From Erythrobacter sp. JK5 (GTDB taxonomy: Bacteria; Pseudomonadota; Alphaproteobacteria; Sphingomonadales; Sphingomonadaceae): DNA of 64,000 nt. Under the pieces are notes generated by a model, which saw only the letters and a program-made list of their open reading frames with translations, was not told the DNA's origin and searched no databases. The DNA lies in the NCBI RefSeq assembly GCF_018205975.1, contig NZ_CP073577.1:682001-746000 (forward strand). Direction: 5' to 3'. Numbering within the stretch: the first letter of the stretch is position 1; each line of letters begins with the position of its first letter. The translations under genes and the position numbers were made by a program. This document shows positions 9,155 through 17,493 of the stretch, piece after piece.

Positions 9155-10798
9155 TCACCCACCGCCGTGACCTTTCGGTCCGCTGGAAACGGCCGGGCTG
9201 TGGGCCTGTTCCTCGCCCAGCGGATCGGAAATGTTGCCGACGCGCTTGTCCCACTCGATGCGATAGAGGTCAAAGCGCCGGTCGGCGAGGTTCTGCACGG
9301 TCCCTTCCGCGCGCGCCCACTGTAGGTCGGCGAGGTTCACGTCGCTGATCGTCAGCGTTTCGACGTTCTCGCTCGCTTCCGCGGCGATACCGTCTCGCGC
9401 GAAGGGGAAGTCGCACGGCGTCAGGATGCAGCTTTGCGCGTACTGGATATCCATGTTGGCAACGTTCGGCAGGTTGCCGACATTGCCGCTCATGACGACG
9501 TAGCACTGGTTTTCGATCGCTCGTGCGGCGCAGCAATAGCGCACCCGCAGATAGCCCTGACGGGAATCGGTGCAGAACGGCACGAAGATGATCCGCGCGC
9601 CTTCGTCTACCAGACGCCGGGCGAGCTCCGGGAACTCGCTGTCGTAACAGATCAGCACCCCGATCGGGCCGCAGTCGGTCGGGATCGCATCGATACTGTC
9701 GCCGCCCTTGATGTTCCACCAATACGCCTCGTTCGGCGTGGGGTGAATCTTCTCCTGCGCGTAGATCGATCCGTCGCGCAGGCAGACATAGGCGACATTG
9801 TGGATGTCGCCATCGGGCATGCGCGTGGGATGCGAACCGCCGATGATGTTGATGTTGTAGGCGAGCGCCATCTCCGACAGGCGCTTGCGGATCTTCGGTG
9901 TGTATTCGGACAATCGCTCGATCGCTTCGAGCGAGGACAGTTCCTGATCTTCCGCCGCCAGCAGCATCAGCGTGAACAGCTCCGGGAAGACTATGAAATC
10001 GCTTTCGTAATCCGATGCGACGTCGACGAAATACTGGACCTGCTTGATGAACTCGTCGAAGTCCTTCACCGCGCGCGCCTGCAACTGGCAGGCGGCGATG
10101 CGCACGCTTTCGACATCGCGCGGCAGCCGGTGCTTGGGCGGAGCGTCGCTGTCGACGTAGGGGTTGCGCCAGATCATGCGCACAGCGTTGCCGCGCGAAG
10201 CCTTGTCTTCGGGCAGATACCTCGGAAGGATTCCCTGCGGCTCGAACCCGTTGGCAAGCTGGAAGCGAAGCACCGGATCGTGGATCTTGTTGGCGAGGAC
10301 CAGGTCGAGATATTCGCCGGGGTTTTCCGCGCGGTTGGTCTTGCGCCGCTTGGCCCGTGCATAGCCCGGCATCCGGCCGCCGAAAACGATGCCGGTCAGA
10401 TCGTGGCGTTCCGCCAGCGCGCGGCGTTCCTCGTACAGCCGCCGCCCTAGCCGGGTTCCCCGCACCTTGGGGTCGACACACAATTCGTAGCCGTAGAGCC
10501 AGTCCCCGGTAGGATCGTGGCGCGATCCGAAGCCGTTGCCGGTAACCTCGTCCCACGTGTGATCCGACAGCGCGACCTTTTCGTCGAGCCGCATCGAAGC
10601 GCAGTAGCCGACGATCTTGCCGTCGAGTTGCGCGACGAAGCAGCCCTCGCGGTAATTGTTGATCTGCCCTCTGATCTCGCCCTGCGTGTAGGCGGGCAGA
10701 TCGTCATAGGCGCGGCGGACCAGGTCGCCGATCGCGCGGACGTCCTTGAGTTTCGCTTGCCTGACTTCGAGCCGGGCCTTGGGGCGGGATTGGGTCAT
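9155..10798 (-). CDS. Bifunctional GNAT acetyltransferase / carbon-nitrogen hydrolase
   Basis: A 547-residue fusion. Residues about 10-180 form a GNAT N-acetyltransferase domain (ELCVDPKVRGTRLGRRLYEE is the acetyl-CoA-binding A motif). From about 229 to 520 runs a nitrilase-superfamily hydrolase with its Glu-Lys-Cys triad: FPELF (Glu near 273), EKIHPTPNE (Lys near 350) and ICYDSEFPE (Cys near 384). The protein is predicted cytosolic. The domain pairing suggests acyl transfer and amide hydrolysis on a related amine or amide substrate, but the substrate is unknown. It lies downstream of icd. Confidence 0.9.
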   Translation of the reverse strand: MTQSRPKARLEVRQAKLKDVRAIGDLVRRAYDDLPAYTQGEIRGQINNYREGCFVAQLDGKIVGYCASMRLDEKVALSDHTWDEVTGNGFGSRHDPTGDWLYGYELCVDPKVRGTRLGRRLYEERRALAERHDLTGIVFGGRMPGYARAKRRKTNRAENPGEYLDLVLANKIHDPVLRFQLANGFEPQGILPRYLPEDKASRGNAVRMIWRNPYVDSDAPPKHRLPRDVESVRIAACQLQARAVKDFDEFIKQVQYFVDVASDYESDFIVFPELFTLMLLAAEDQELSSLEAIERLSEYTPKIRKRLSEMALAYNINIIGGSHPTRMPDGDIHNVAYVCLRDGSIYAQEKIHPTPNEAYWWNIKGGDSIDAIPTDCGPIGVLICYDSEFPELARRLVDEGARIIFVPFCTDSRQGYLRVRYCCAARAIENQCYVVMSGNVGNLPNVANMDIQYAQSCILTPCDFPFARDGIAAEASENVETLTISDVNLADLQWARAEGTVQNLADRRFDLYRIEWDKRVGNISDPLGEEQAHSPAVSSGPKGHGGG

Positions 10799-10888
10799 GC
10801 GGTTGCTTCCGGATACGCGAAGGGCGGCCCGCCGCGAAGGAAAGCCGCCCCGAATTATGCGCAGGATTTGCGCCAGTTCCAGTGTGGA

Positions 10889-12109
10889 TCAGCTCCAGTT
10901 CTGCATTTCCTTTTCGAGGTTCTGCACGATCGCCTCAAAGAACTGCTCGGTGGTCAGCCAGTTCTGGCCCGGACCGATCAGCAGCGCGAGGTCCTTCGTC
11001 ATCTGGCCGTTTTCAACCGTTTCGATGCAGACCCGTTCGAGCGTTTCGGCGAAACGCACCACGTCGGGAGTGTTGTCGAACTTGCCGCGATACATCAGCC
11101 CGCGCGTCCACGCGAAAATCGACGCAATCGGATTGGTCGAAGTCGCCTTGCCCTGCTCGTGCTGGCGATAGTGGCGGGTCACGGTGCCATGCGCGGCTTC
11201 GGCTTCGACGGTCTTGCCGTCCGGCGTCATCAGCACCGAGGTCATCAGGCCGAGCGAGCCAAAGCCCTGCGCCACCGTGTCCGACTGGACGTCGCCGTCA
11301 TAGTTCTTGCACGCCCAGACGAACTTGCCGGACCACTTGAGCGCCGAAGCGACCATGTCGTCGATCAGGCGGTGTTCGTATGTGATGCCGGCTTCTTCGA
11401 ACTTGTCTTTGAATTCGCTGTCGAAAATCTCCTGGAACAGGTCTTTGAAGCGGCCATCATACTTCTTCATGATGGTGTTCTTGGTCGACAGGTAGACCGG
11501 CCATTTGCGGTCGAGCCCGTAGTTCATCGAAGCGCGGGCGAAAGCGCGGATTGAATCGTCGAGATTATACATCGCCATCGCGACGCCGGGGCTTTCAAAT
11601 TCGAACACGTCAAGATCGATCTTCTCGCCATCCTTTCCTTCGAACACGAGACGGAGCTTGCCTGCCCCCGGGATCAGCGTGTCGGTGGCGCGATACTGGT
11701 CGCCGAAGGCGTGACGGCCGACCACGATCGGATCGGTCCAGCCCGGAACAAGGCGCGGCACGTTGTCGATGACGATCGGTTCGCGGAAGACCACACCGCC
11801 CAGGATGTTGCGGATCGTGCCGTTGGGCGAACGCCACATCTTCTTGAGATCGAATTCCTCGACCCGCGCTTCGTCGGGCGTGATGGTGGCGCATTTGACG
11901 CCGACACCGTGCTGCTTGATCGCGTTGGCGGCGTCGACGGTGATCTGGTCGTCGGTCTCGTCGCGCTTCTCGATCGACAGGTCGTAATACTTCAGATCGA
12001 CATCGAGATAGGGGAGGATCAACCGTTCGCGAATCCATTGCCAGATGATCCTGGTCATCTCGTCGCCGTCGAGCTCGACGACCGGGTTCACGACTTTGAT
12101 TTTTTGCAT
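10889..12109 (-). CDS. icd: NADP-dependent isocitrate dehydrogenase
   Basis: A 406-residue, homodimeric-type isocitrate dehydrogenase close to eukaryotic and alphaproteobacterial enzymes rather than the E. coli type. It oxidatively decarboxylates isocitrate to 2-oxoglutarate in the TCA cycle, producing NADPH. Conserved family segments are [15 protein letters not shown] at the N-terminus, [34 protein letters not shown] and the [10 protein letters not shown]...[11 protein letters not shown] region near the nucleotide site. ATG 12109 gives the canonical N-terminus. It is transcribed leftward, just downstream of tRNA-Val and its terminator. Confidence 0.96.
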   Translation of the reverse strand: MQKIKVVNPVVELDGDEMTRIIWQWIRERLILPYLDVDLKYYDLSIEKRDETDDQITVDAANAIKQHGVGVKCATITPDEARVEEFDLKKMWRSPNGTIRNILGGVVFREPIVIDNVPRLVPGWTDPIVVGRHAFGDQYRATDTLIPGAGKLRLVFEGKDGEKIDLDVFEFESPGVAMAMYNLDDSIRAFARASMNYGLDRKWPVYLSTKNTIMKKYDGRFKDLFQEIFDSEFKDKFEEAGITYEHRLIDDMVASALKWSGKFVWACKNYDGDVQSDTVAQGFGSLGLMTSVLMTPDGKTVEAEAAHGTVTRHYRQHEQGKATSTNPIASIFAWTRGLMYRGKFDNTPDVVRFAETLERVCIETVENGQMTKDLALLIGPGQNWLTTEQFFEAIVQNLEKEMQNWS

Positions 12110-12238
12110 GGCTTACGCCCCACCTTCCTGGATTGCGAGTGATCGACAGGATGTCTGAATAGATCCCACGCGCGCTTTAGCAGAGGGAGGCGGGCTTGCA
12201 AGCGGGCCCGCCAGCCTTTCCAGGGCGCGCAACGAAGC

Positions 12239-12266
12239 AAAAAGACCCGCCACTTTGGGCGGGTCT
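12239..12266 (-). terminator. Rho-independent terminator after tRNA-Val
   Basis: Nine-bp stem AGACCCGCC (12243-12251) and GGCGGGTCT (12258-12266) with a six-base loop. Read leftward it is followed by a U tract (AAAAA on the top strand, 12239-12243). It starts 29 bases past the encoded CCA end of tRNA-Val. Confidence 0.8.
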
Positions 12267-12294
12267 CTCATCGGCGTTGACAGCCGGAAAACGA

Positions 12295-12369
12295 TGGTGG
12301 GCGTAGGAAGAGTTGAACTTCCGACCCCTGCGATGTCAACACAGTGCTCTACCACTGAGCTATACGCCC
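12295..12369 (-). tRNA. tRNA-Val(GAC)
   Basis: Leftward cloverleaf of 75 nt. Acceptor stem GGGCGTA pairs with TACGCCC, D-arm GCTC...GAGC, anticodon stem CTGTG/CGCAG around the loop TTGACAT giving anticodon GAC (valine, GUC/GUU codons), T-arm GGAAG-TTCAACT-CTTCC. The 3' ACCA is encoded (12295-12298). A possible promoter and a downstream terminator frame it. Confidence 0.96.
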
Positions 12370-12382
12370 GAGCCATCGGTTG

Positions 12383-12404
12383 TCCGCCCGGATCGCCGGG
12401 CGGA
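12383..12404 (-). other. Perfect hairpin in the tRNA-Val leader
   Basis: TCCGCCCGG (12383-12391), loop ATCG, CCGGGCGGA (12396-12404): a perfect 9-bp stem between cpdR and tRNA-Val. No U tract follows on the leftward strand, so it is a weak terminator at best; it may instead be a processing or leader structure for the tRNA precursor. Confidence 0.45.
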
Positions 12405-12409
12405 GCGGC

Positions 12410-12438
12410 GCATTAACGCGGCTTGGCCAAAGGTGCAA
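12410..12438 (-). promoter_or_regulatory. Possible tRNA-Val promoter
   Basis: Read leftward: TTGCAC (12438-12433), 17-base spacer, TAATGC (12415-12410), ending 40 bases before the mature tRNA 5' end. Spacing and hexamers are reasonable for a sigma-70 promoter; unconfirmed. Confidence 0.4.
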
Positions 12439-12455
12439 GCGATTCGCTGAACGCG

Positions 12456-12845
12456 CTAGAGCGAGGCCTCGCGCTGCTCTTCGAACACCCGTTCCACTTC
12501 GAGCACGAGATCGCGCAGGTGGAATGGCTTGGACAGCACCTTGGCATGCGGCTGCTCGCGGCTTGCGCGCAGCGATACCGCGGCGAATCCGGTGATGAAC
12601 ATCACCTTGGTGCGCGGGCTGATTTCCGCACAGCGCTGGGCGAGTTCGATCCCGTCCATTTCCGGCATGACGATATCCGACAGCAGCAGGTCGAAATGCT
12701 CCGCTTCGAGCAGAGGAATCGCCTCCGTCCCGCGATCCACGGTGGAAACTTCGTATCCGGCATTGGTTAGCGCGCGCTCGAGATAGGTGCGCATGGCTTC
12801 TTCATCCTCGGCGAGGAGGATTCGCGGGGTTGGCGACGTGTTCAT
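12456..12845 (-). CDS. cpdR: CpdR-like single-domain response regulator
   Basis: A 129-residue receiver-only protein. The acidic pocket (LLAEDEE), phospho-acceptor Asp57 in LLLSDIVMPEMDG, the TGFAA segment and VLSKPF lysine are all present, with no output domain. In Caulobacter, unphosphorylated CpdR localises ClpXP to the pole and primes degradation of cell-cycle substrates; phosphorylation through CckA-ChpT turns it off. Sequence is close to CpdR, and its neighbour is N-formylglutamate amidohydrolase, as in other alphaproteobacteria. I prefer ATG 12845 over 12857; neither has a strong ribosome-binding site. Confidence 0.88.
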   Translation of the reverse strand: MNTSPTPRILLAEDEEAMRTYLERALTNAGYEVSTVDRGTEAIPLLEAEHFDLLLSDIVMPEMDGIELAQRCAEISPRTKVMFITGFAAVSLRASREQPHAKVLSKPFHLRDLVLEVERVFEEQREASL

Positions 12846-13068
12846 GGTGATGCGCATAGCAGGTTGCGCTTAAGAAATCTTTCCCGGTTTCGGGATTGGC
12901 CAGCTTTGATACGCCCAACCGGTTCAACCTCAATGCGGAATTGCGCTTTGACACCTCGGTACAAAGCGGGCAGCAATCCGCGTCTATGGCTTCTGTCCCG
13001 AACAGCTTCGCATGCACCGTCGCGGCGATGGAAATGGGGATCACTGCGTGACCCGGTCCGTAACAGAC

Positions 13069-13989
13069 ATGGTTTCCAGCAAGGGCGGCAAGGTTGCCGG
13101 AGACAAGCAAGGTCCCGCGTTTACGCATGTTGCGCCGCGTTCGATGCCGTTGCCGGTCCTGATCGCGGTTCCGCACGCGGGCCGGGTCTATCCCGGTGAC
13201 ACTCTGGCAGACATGCGCGATCCCGATCTGTGCCAGCTGCGGCTTGAGGATCGTCACGCCGACCGGCTCGGGGTCGAAGTTGCAAAGCAAACCGGAACCG
13301 GGCTGCTGGTGGCGCATGCGCCGCGCGCGATGCTCGACCTCAACCGGGCGCAGGACGATATCGACTGGGACATGATCGCCGGGTCGCGCAGGCGCGGGCC
13401 GAGCCATTCGGCGGCAAACCGCCGTGCGCGCAGCGGGTTGGGGCTGGTCCCGCGTCGGCTACCGGGCTTCGGTGAAATCTGGCGTCAGAAGCTGCCGCAA
13501 TCCGAACTCGAAGCGCGGATCGAGAACATCCACCGTCCGTATCATGGCTTTCTCGCGCAGGAACTCGAACGGATTCGCGATGCCTGGGGCGCGGCATTGC
13601 TGGTCGACCTGCATTCAATGCCCCCGCTACGGGCGCAGGGCGAGCAGTCACGGGCGCCACAGATCGTGATCGGTGATCGGTTCGGGGCATCCTGCCATAG
13701 CCGCCTGGTCGCCCGGGCATTTCGCTGCCTCGATGAACACCGCCTCCCGGTCGCGCACAACCGTCCCTATTCGGGCGGGTACGTGCTCGATCGTCACTCC
13801 GATCCGCGCCGTGGCCTGCATGCGGTGCAGATCGAAGTCTGCCGCTCCGCCTATCTCGATAATCGGCTGTCCGAACCGGGGGAGGGCCTGCTGCCGCTCG
13901 CTGCGCTGCTGTCGGACCTCGTGCGCGAGCTGGGGGTCGAAACCGCGCGATTGGGTGCGGGCGACGATCTCGCTCAGGCGGCGGAATAA
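13069..13989 (+). CDS. N-formylglutamate amidohydrolase family protein
   Basis: About 306 residues from ATG 13069 (the start is uncertain; the frame is open to 13012 and a GTG lies at 13048). Family motifs are VPHAGRVYP near the N-terminus, RLEDRHADRL, LLVDLHSMP (metal-binding His/Asp) and HNRPYSGGYVLDRH followed by QIEVCRSAYLD. Members hydrolyse N-formylglutamate to glutamate and formate, the last step of one histidine-degradation route, but many alphaproteobacterial paralogues next to cpdR sit outside hut operons and their substrate is unproven. Divergent from cpdR. Confidence 0.85.
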   Translation: MVSSKGGKVAGDKQGPAFTHVAPRSMPLPVLIAVPHAGRVYPGDTLADMRDPDLCQLRLEDRHADRLGVEVAKQTGTGLLVAHAPRAMLDLNRAQDDIDWDMIAGSRRRGPSHSAANRRARSGLGLVPRRLPGFGEIWRQKLPQSELEARIENIHRPYHGFLAQELERIRDAWGAALLVDLHSMPPLRAQGEQSRAPQIVIGDRFGASCHSRLVARAFRCLDEHRLPVAHNRPYSGGYVLDRHSDPRRGLHAVQIEVCRSAYLDNRLSEPGEGLLPLAALLSDLVRELGVETARLGAGDDLAQAAE

Positions 13990-14029
13990 CTTCTCTCAGA
14001 AACTACCTTCAAGCAGCTGGAAAGGTATG

Positions 14030-14063
14030 AAAAAACCACCTCGCGCTTCGCAGCACGAGGTGG
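14030..14063 (-). terminator. Rho-independent terminator of sapC
   Basis: Stem CCACCTCG (14036-14043) and CGAGGTGG (14056-14063); read leftward it is followed by six U (AAAAAA at 14030-14035). It serves the leftward sapC gene. The remaining bases up to 14216 show only a short GCGCAA-T-TTGCGC palindrome beside the sapC stop. Confidence 0.75.
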
Positions 14064-14216
14064 CCAAGGTTCAGGGAGGTCTGCGCATTGGAGCGCAGAT
14101 GCCGAACGGTTATGAGGGGGGTACCGCCCGGCTCCCTAGAGGTAGGATCGGCGCGGAGCCGCTTCAAGAGCGACCCCCTGCATTTTCATTGTGCGGTGCG
14201 CAATTTGCGCGCCGGA

Positions 14217-15020
14217 TCAGTTCGCCGCGGCTCCGTTTCCGGCATCGGCAGGCATATTCGGCACCGGCACCTTGCCCTGCGCCGACTGACGTTCGAACAG
14301 CCTGCGCATCAGATTGAGCGAGAACAGGTGCGCATGGATCAGCATGATCATGCCGTTCTTGTTCAGCGTTTCGAGCGTTTCGGCCGAAAGATCGCGCAGT
14401 TTCTGCTCGTCGACCATCTGGAACCCGCGATAGACGAACGGCTTGTCCGGCATATCGTTGCGGGTGATGGCGATCTCGCCGTCCATCAGGATATCGAGCT
14501 TTTTCAGCTCTTCGAGGAAGGCGCGGGTGCGGTGGCCCGATTCCTCGAACTTCTTGCAGAAGTCGAGCACGCCCTGGGTATATTCCGAAGGCTGGCCGTC
14601 TTCGCCGAACAGATCCTGGCCTTCGTCCTGCTTCTTCACCACGCCCGCGCTCGGATCGAAGCACAGCGACATGTCTTCGGTGTCGGGCTGCAGCTTGGCG
14701 AGGATGAACGGATAGCGGCGGATATAGGCCGGGACATACACGTCTGCGACAAGCTTGCCGTCGTCGCCGATGAAGGTGTTCACCCCTTCGTTGAGACCCA
14801 TCAGCGCGATCGGCAGCGGATTCTCGCCCGCGGTGAAAACGATCGGATAGTTGCGCTGGGCGTCGACGAATTCATCCACGGTCAACGGGATCGCGTGGCT
14901 TTCGGCGACGAAGGAAGCGCTGTCGAAAGCGCCGACCTTCCAGTCGCCGTGGTCGCGGCTGTTGAGTGGCAGAAGGTCCTTGTAGAACAGCGGAAGTTGC
15001 GGCTGCGGCGCGCTGGCCAT
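14217..15020 (-). CDS. sapC: SapC family protein
   Basis: A 267-residue protein starting MASAPQPQLPLFYKDLLPLN, with GGAG eight bases before ATG 15020. It matches the SapC family (FYKDLLPLNSRDHGDW, then YIRRYPFILAK and the C-terminal HAHLFSLNLMRRLF). The family is named after a Campylobacter S-layer-associated gene, and its biochemical role is not established; in sphingomonads it often accompanies TonB-dependent uptake loci. No signal peptide is visible. The frame is open upstream but the extension does not look like the family. Confidence 0.85.
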   Translation of the reverse strand: MASAPQPQLPLFYKDLLPLNSRDHGDWKVGAFDSASFVAESHAIPLTVDEFVDAQRNYPIVFTAGENPLPIALMGLNEGVNTFIGDDGKLVADVYVPAYIRRYPFILAKLQPDTEDMSLCFDPSAGVVKKQDEGQDLFGEDGQPSEYTQGVLDFCKKFEESGHRTRAFLEELKKLDILMDGEIAITRNDMPDKPFVYRGFQMVDEQKLRDLSAETLETLNKNGMIMLIHAHLFSLNLMRRLFERQSAQGKVPVPNMPADAGNGAAAN

Positions 15021-15144
15021 GAAGTGTCTCCGAAATAGTGATTTCTGAAATGGATTGCGGCATGCTGCGAATGGAAGCGTCCCTCCCGCAGGCCGAACGC
15101 GCCGCGCTTTAGGCGTTCGCGCAGCGCGGCGCAAGCTTACCGGC

Positions 15145-16575
15145 TCAGGGCACCAGTTTGCCGGGATTGAGCAGGCCGTGTGGATCGAGCGCATGCTTGA
15201 CCGCGCGCATGATCGAAAGCGCAACCGGATCGCCGAGCCGGGCGAGTTCACCGACTTTGGACTGGCCGATCCCGTGCTCGGCGCTGATCGATCCGCCCCA
15301 TTCGGTGACCAGATCGTACACCCTCGCGCTGATCGCCACCCCTTCGCGTTCTTCCCACTCGCCCGGCGTCGCTCCTGCGGGCGCGATGATGTGAAAATGC
15401 ACGTTGCCATCACCGAGATGACCGAAGGCGACGCCGCGCGTCCCGGGAAACTCGCGTTCGATCAGGGGGATCGCTGCGAGAATGAATTCGGGCATCTTCT
15501 CCACGGGCACCGAGATGTCGTGCTGCATCGCCGGGCCGAGCGCGCGTTCGGCGCCCGAGATCGCATCGCGCAGCAGCCAGAAATCCTCCGATTGGCGGTC
15601 GTTGGCGGCGATCGCCGCGTCCTCGAGCAAATCCGCTTCCATCGCCTCGGCAAGCGCGGTTTCGAGCCGTTCCGACAGATCCTGTTCGTCAGGACTGACG
15701 CATTCGATCAGGGCGTTCCAAGTGTGCCTCTGGCTCAAGGGAGCGCGCGCATCCGGGAGGTGGGCCAGCACGCTGTCGAGGCAGTGATCGGGCACAACTT
15801 CGAACCCTTCGAGCGCGTCGCCCATGATCCGCTGCATGTGGCGCAGCAGCGTGCGCGCCTCGACGATGCCCGCAAGCCCGGCCCATGCGGTCGCCCGCGC
15901 GCGTACTGCGGGCAGCAAGCGGACGGTGACGGCGGTCACGATCCCAAGCGTCCCCTCGGACCCGATCAGCAATTGCTTGAGGTCGAAGCCGCGATTGTCC
16001 TTCTTGAGCGCGGTCAGACCGTTGAAAATCTGTCCATCAGCCAGCACCGCCTCGATCCCGAGCACCTGCGCGCGCATCGTCCCGTGCCGCAGCACCTGGG
16101 TGCCGCCTGCGTTTGTGGACACCAGCCCGCCGATGGTCGCCGAGCCCTTGCCGCCGAGCGTCAGCGGAAACCGCATGTCTTCGCCCGCTGCGGCCTCGTG
16201 CAGCGATTGCAGGATGACGCCCGCCTCGCACACGGCCTGCCCGGCCTCGGGATCGAGCGACCGGATGCGGTTCATCCGGCGCAGCGAGAGCAGGATTGCC
16301 GCGCCGCTCTTGTCGGGCGTCGCCCCGCCGACCATCCCGCTGTTGCCGCCCTGCGGCACGATCGGGATCCGGTGTTCGGCGCAGAGTTTGGCGAGTGCGG
16401 CGACTTCGGCGGTCGAACCGGGAGAGGCGAGCGCCAGCGCCATGCCGGTGTAGCGCCCGCGCCAGTCGGTAAGCCACGGTTCGATCAGGTCGGCATCGCG
16501 GCTGAAACCCTTGGGACCGAGCAGTGCGCTGGCGGCTGCGACGAAAACCTCGCTGCGGGTGGCTGTCATCTCCAT
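15145..16575 (-). CDS. FAD-binding oxidoreductase (D-2-hydroxyacid dehydrogenase-like)
   Basis: A 476-residue protein of the vanillyl-alcohol-oxidase (PCMH-type FAD) family. FAD-binding motifs VPQGGNSGMVGGATP and GGLVSTNAGGTQVLRHG lie in the N-terminal half. The C-terminal FAD-linked oxidase domain has VAFGHLGDGNVHFHI and SISAEHGIGQSKVG, typical of D-lactate and D-2-hydroxyglutarate dehydrogenases. It probably oxidises a D-2-hydroxy acid and passes electrons to the respiratory chain or an ETF; the substrate is not determinable here. Start taken at ATG 16575, with ATG 16569 as an alternative. Confidence 0.87.
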   Translation of the reverse strand: MEMTATRSEVFVAAASALLGPKGFSRDADLIEPWLTDWRGRYTGMALALASPGSTAEVAALAKLCAEHRIPIVPQGGNSGMVGGATPDKSGAAILLSLRRMNRIRSLDPEAGQAVCEAGVILQSLHEAAAGEDMRFPLTLGGKGSATIGGLVSTNAGGTQVLRHGTMRAQVLGIEAVLADGQIFNGLTALKKDNRGFDLKQLLIGSEGTLGIVTAVTVRLLPAVRARATAWAGLAGIVEARTLLRHMQRIMGDALEGFEVVPDHCLDSVLAHLPDARAPLSQRHTWNALIECVSPDEQDLSERLETALAEAMEADLLEDAAIAANDRQSEDFWLLRDAISGAERALGPAMQHDISVPVEKMPEFILAAIPLIEREFPGTRGVAFGHLGDGNVHFHIIAPAGATPGEWEEREGVAISARVYDLVTEWGGSISAEHGIGQSKVGELARLGDPVALSIMRAVKHALDPHGLLNPGKLVP

Positions 16576-16709
16576 TGTTGCGGCTATGCCACAGGTCGCG
16601 ACGAATGCGCCAGCGCTTTGCGCGCCGTCCGGGCCGGGGTTAAGCCGCCGTTCAATCGCTCGCGCTAGTGCTGCAGGTCTCGCGCGCTGGGGTGGACGCG
16701 TTCGAGACC

Positions 16710-17342
16710 ATGCGAACCGAGGAGGGCTCCCGGGCATCAATGCCGAGCTTGTATGCCATTGCAGCGCCATTTGCGCTGATCCTGCCGCTGATCGGACAGA
16801 GCGCGGCGGTACCCGTCGCGTTGGCGGGAGGCGAGCTTTCGCCCGTGGGCGAGCAGGATTCCCCCGAGCAGCCATCTCCTTCGATCCAGCAGGACCGTAT
16901 CACCCCTGTCGCCGGGGTGGCCAATCCGCTCAACGCGCTGCGCGACAGCCAGATCGTGCGGCAGGTGCGGATCGAGCAGCGGGTGATCGTGCGGATCTCC
17001 CCGGCCCGCGGCGAGAACCGCAACAATCTGCTCGCCTCGCTCCCCCAGCAATCGATCACGACCAAATTCGAAGAGCGCAAGATGGAAAAATGCGTGCCGG
17101 TATCGGGCATTGCGGGGGTCCAGACCGGCAGCGGCAACCGCCTGTTGCTGTTTCTGCGCGATCGGCGGATCGTCACCGCAAATCTCGAAAAGTCGTGCCG
17201 CGCGCGCGATTTCTACTCGGGCTTCTATGTCGAGAAGAACAAGGACGGGAAACTCTGCGTCGATCGCGACAAGCTGCAATCGCGCACCGGTGCCAAGTGC
17301 GAAGTCGAACGCATGCGGCAATTGGTCGCGGTCAAGGAATAG
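16710..17342 (+). CDS. Hypothetical protein with N-terminal hydrophobic segment
   Basis: About 210 residues. A hydrophobic stretch (SLYAIAAPFALILPLIG) near the N-terminus suggests a signal peptide or anchor, so a periplasmic or membrane-tethered location is likely. The mature part has scattered cysteines and ends in a basic, charged segment (KCEVERMRQLVAVKE). I do not recognise a characterised domain. The start is uncertain: ATG 16710 supplies an arginine in the n-region, while ATG 16740 gives a shorter leader. It precedes the DEAD-box helicase on the same strand. Confidence 0.6.
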   Translation: MRTEEGSRASMPSLYAIAAPFALILPLIGQSAAVPVALAGGELSPVGEQDSPEQPSPSIQQDRITPVAGVANPLNALRDSQIVRQVRIEQRVIVRISPARGENRNNLLASLPQQSITTKFEERKMEKCVPVSGIAGVQTGSGNRLLLFLRDRRIVTANLEKSCRARDFYSGFYVEKNKDGKLCVDRDKLQSRTGAKCEVERMRQLVAVKE

Positions 17343-17493
17343 CGGCGGCCTTCGCAACCGCGATCGACCGTAAGCCGGATTCCTTGACTTTCGCCACGAT
17401 TTGGGACTAGTCGCTCGGCCGATCGCGGCACATTTCGCGATCGCTAGATTCTGGCACGCTTCGGCTGCCCGCTACCCGGAAAACACGCACCCC

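Noticed and set aside
12113..12376. An 87-codon leftward frame beginning MARAYSSVVEH
   Set aside because: It reads through tRNA-Val and its terminator; this is a familiar spurious translation of tRNA genes.
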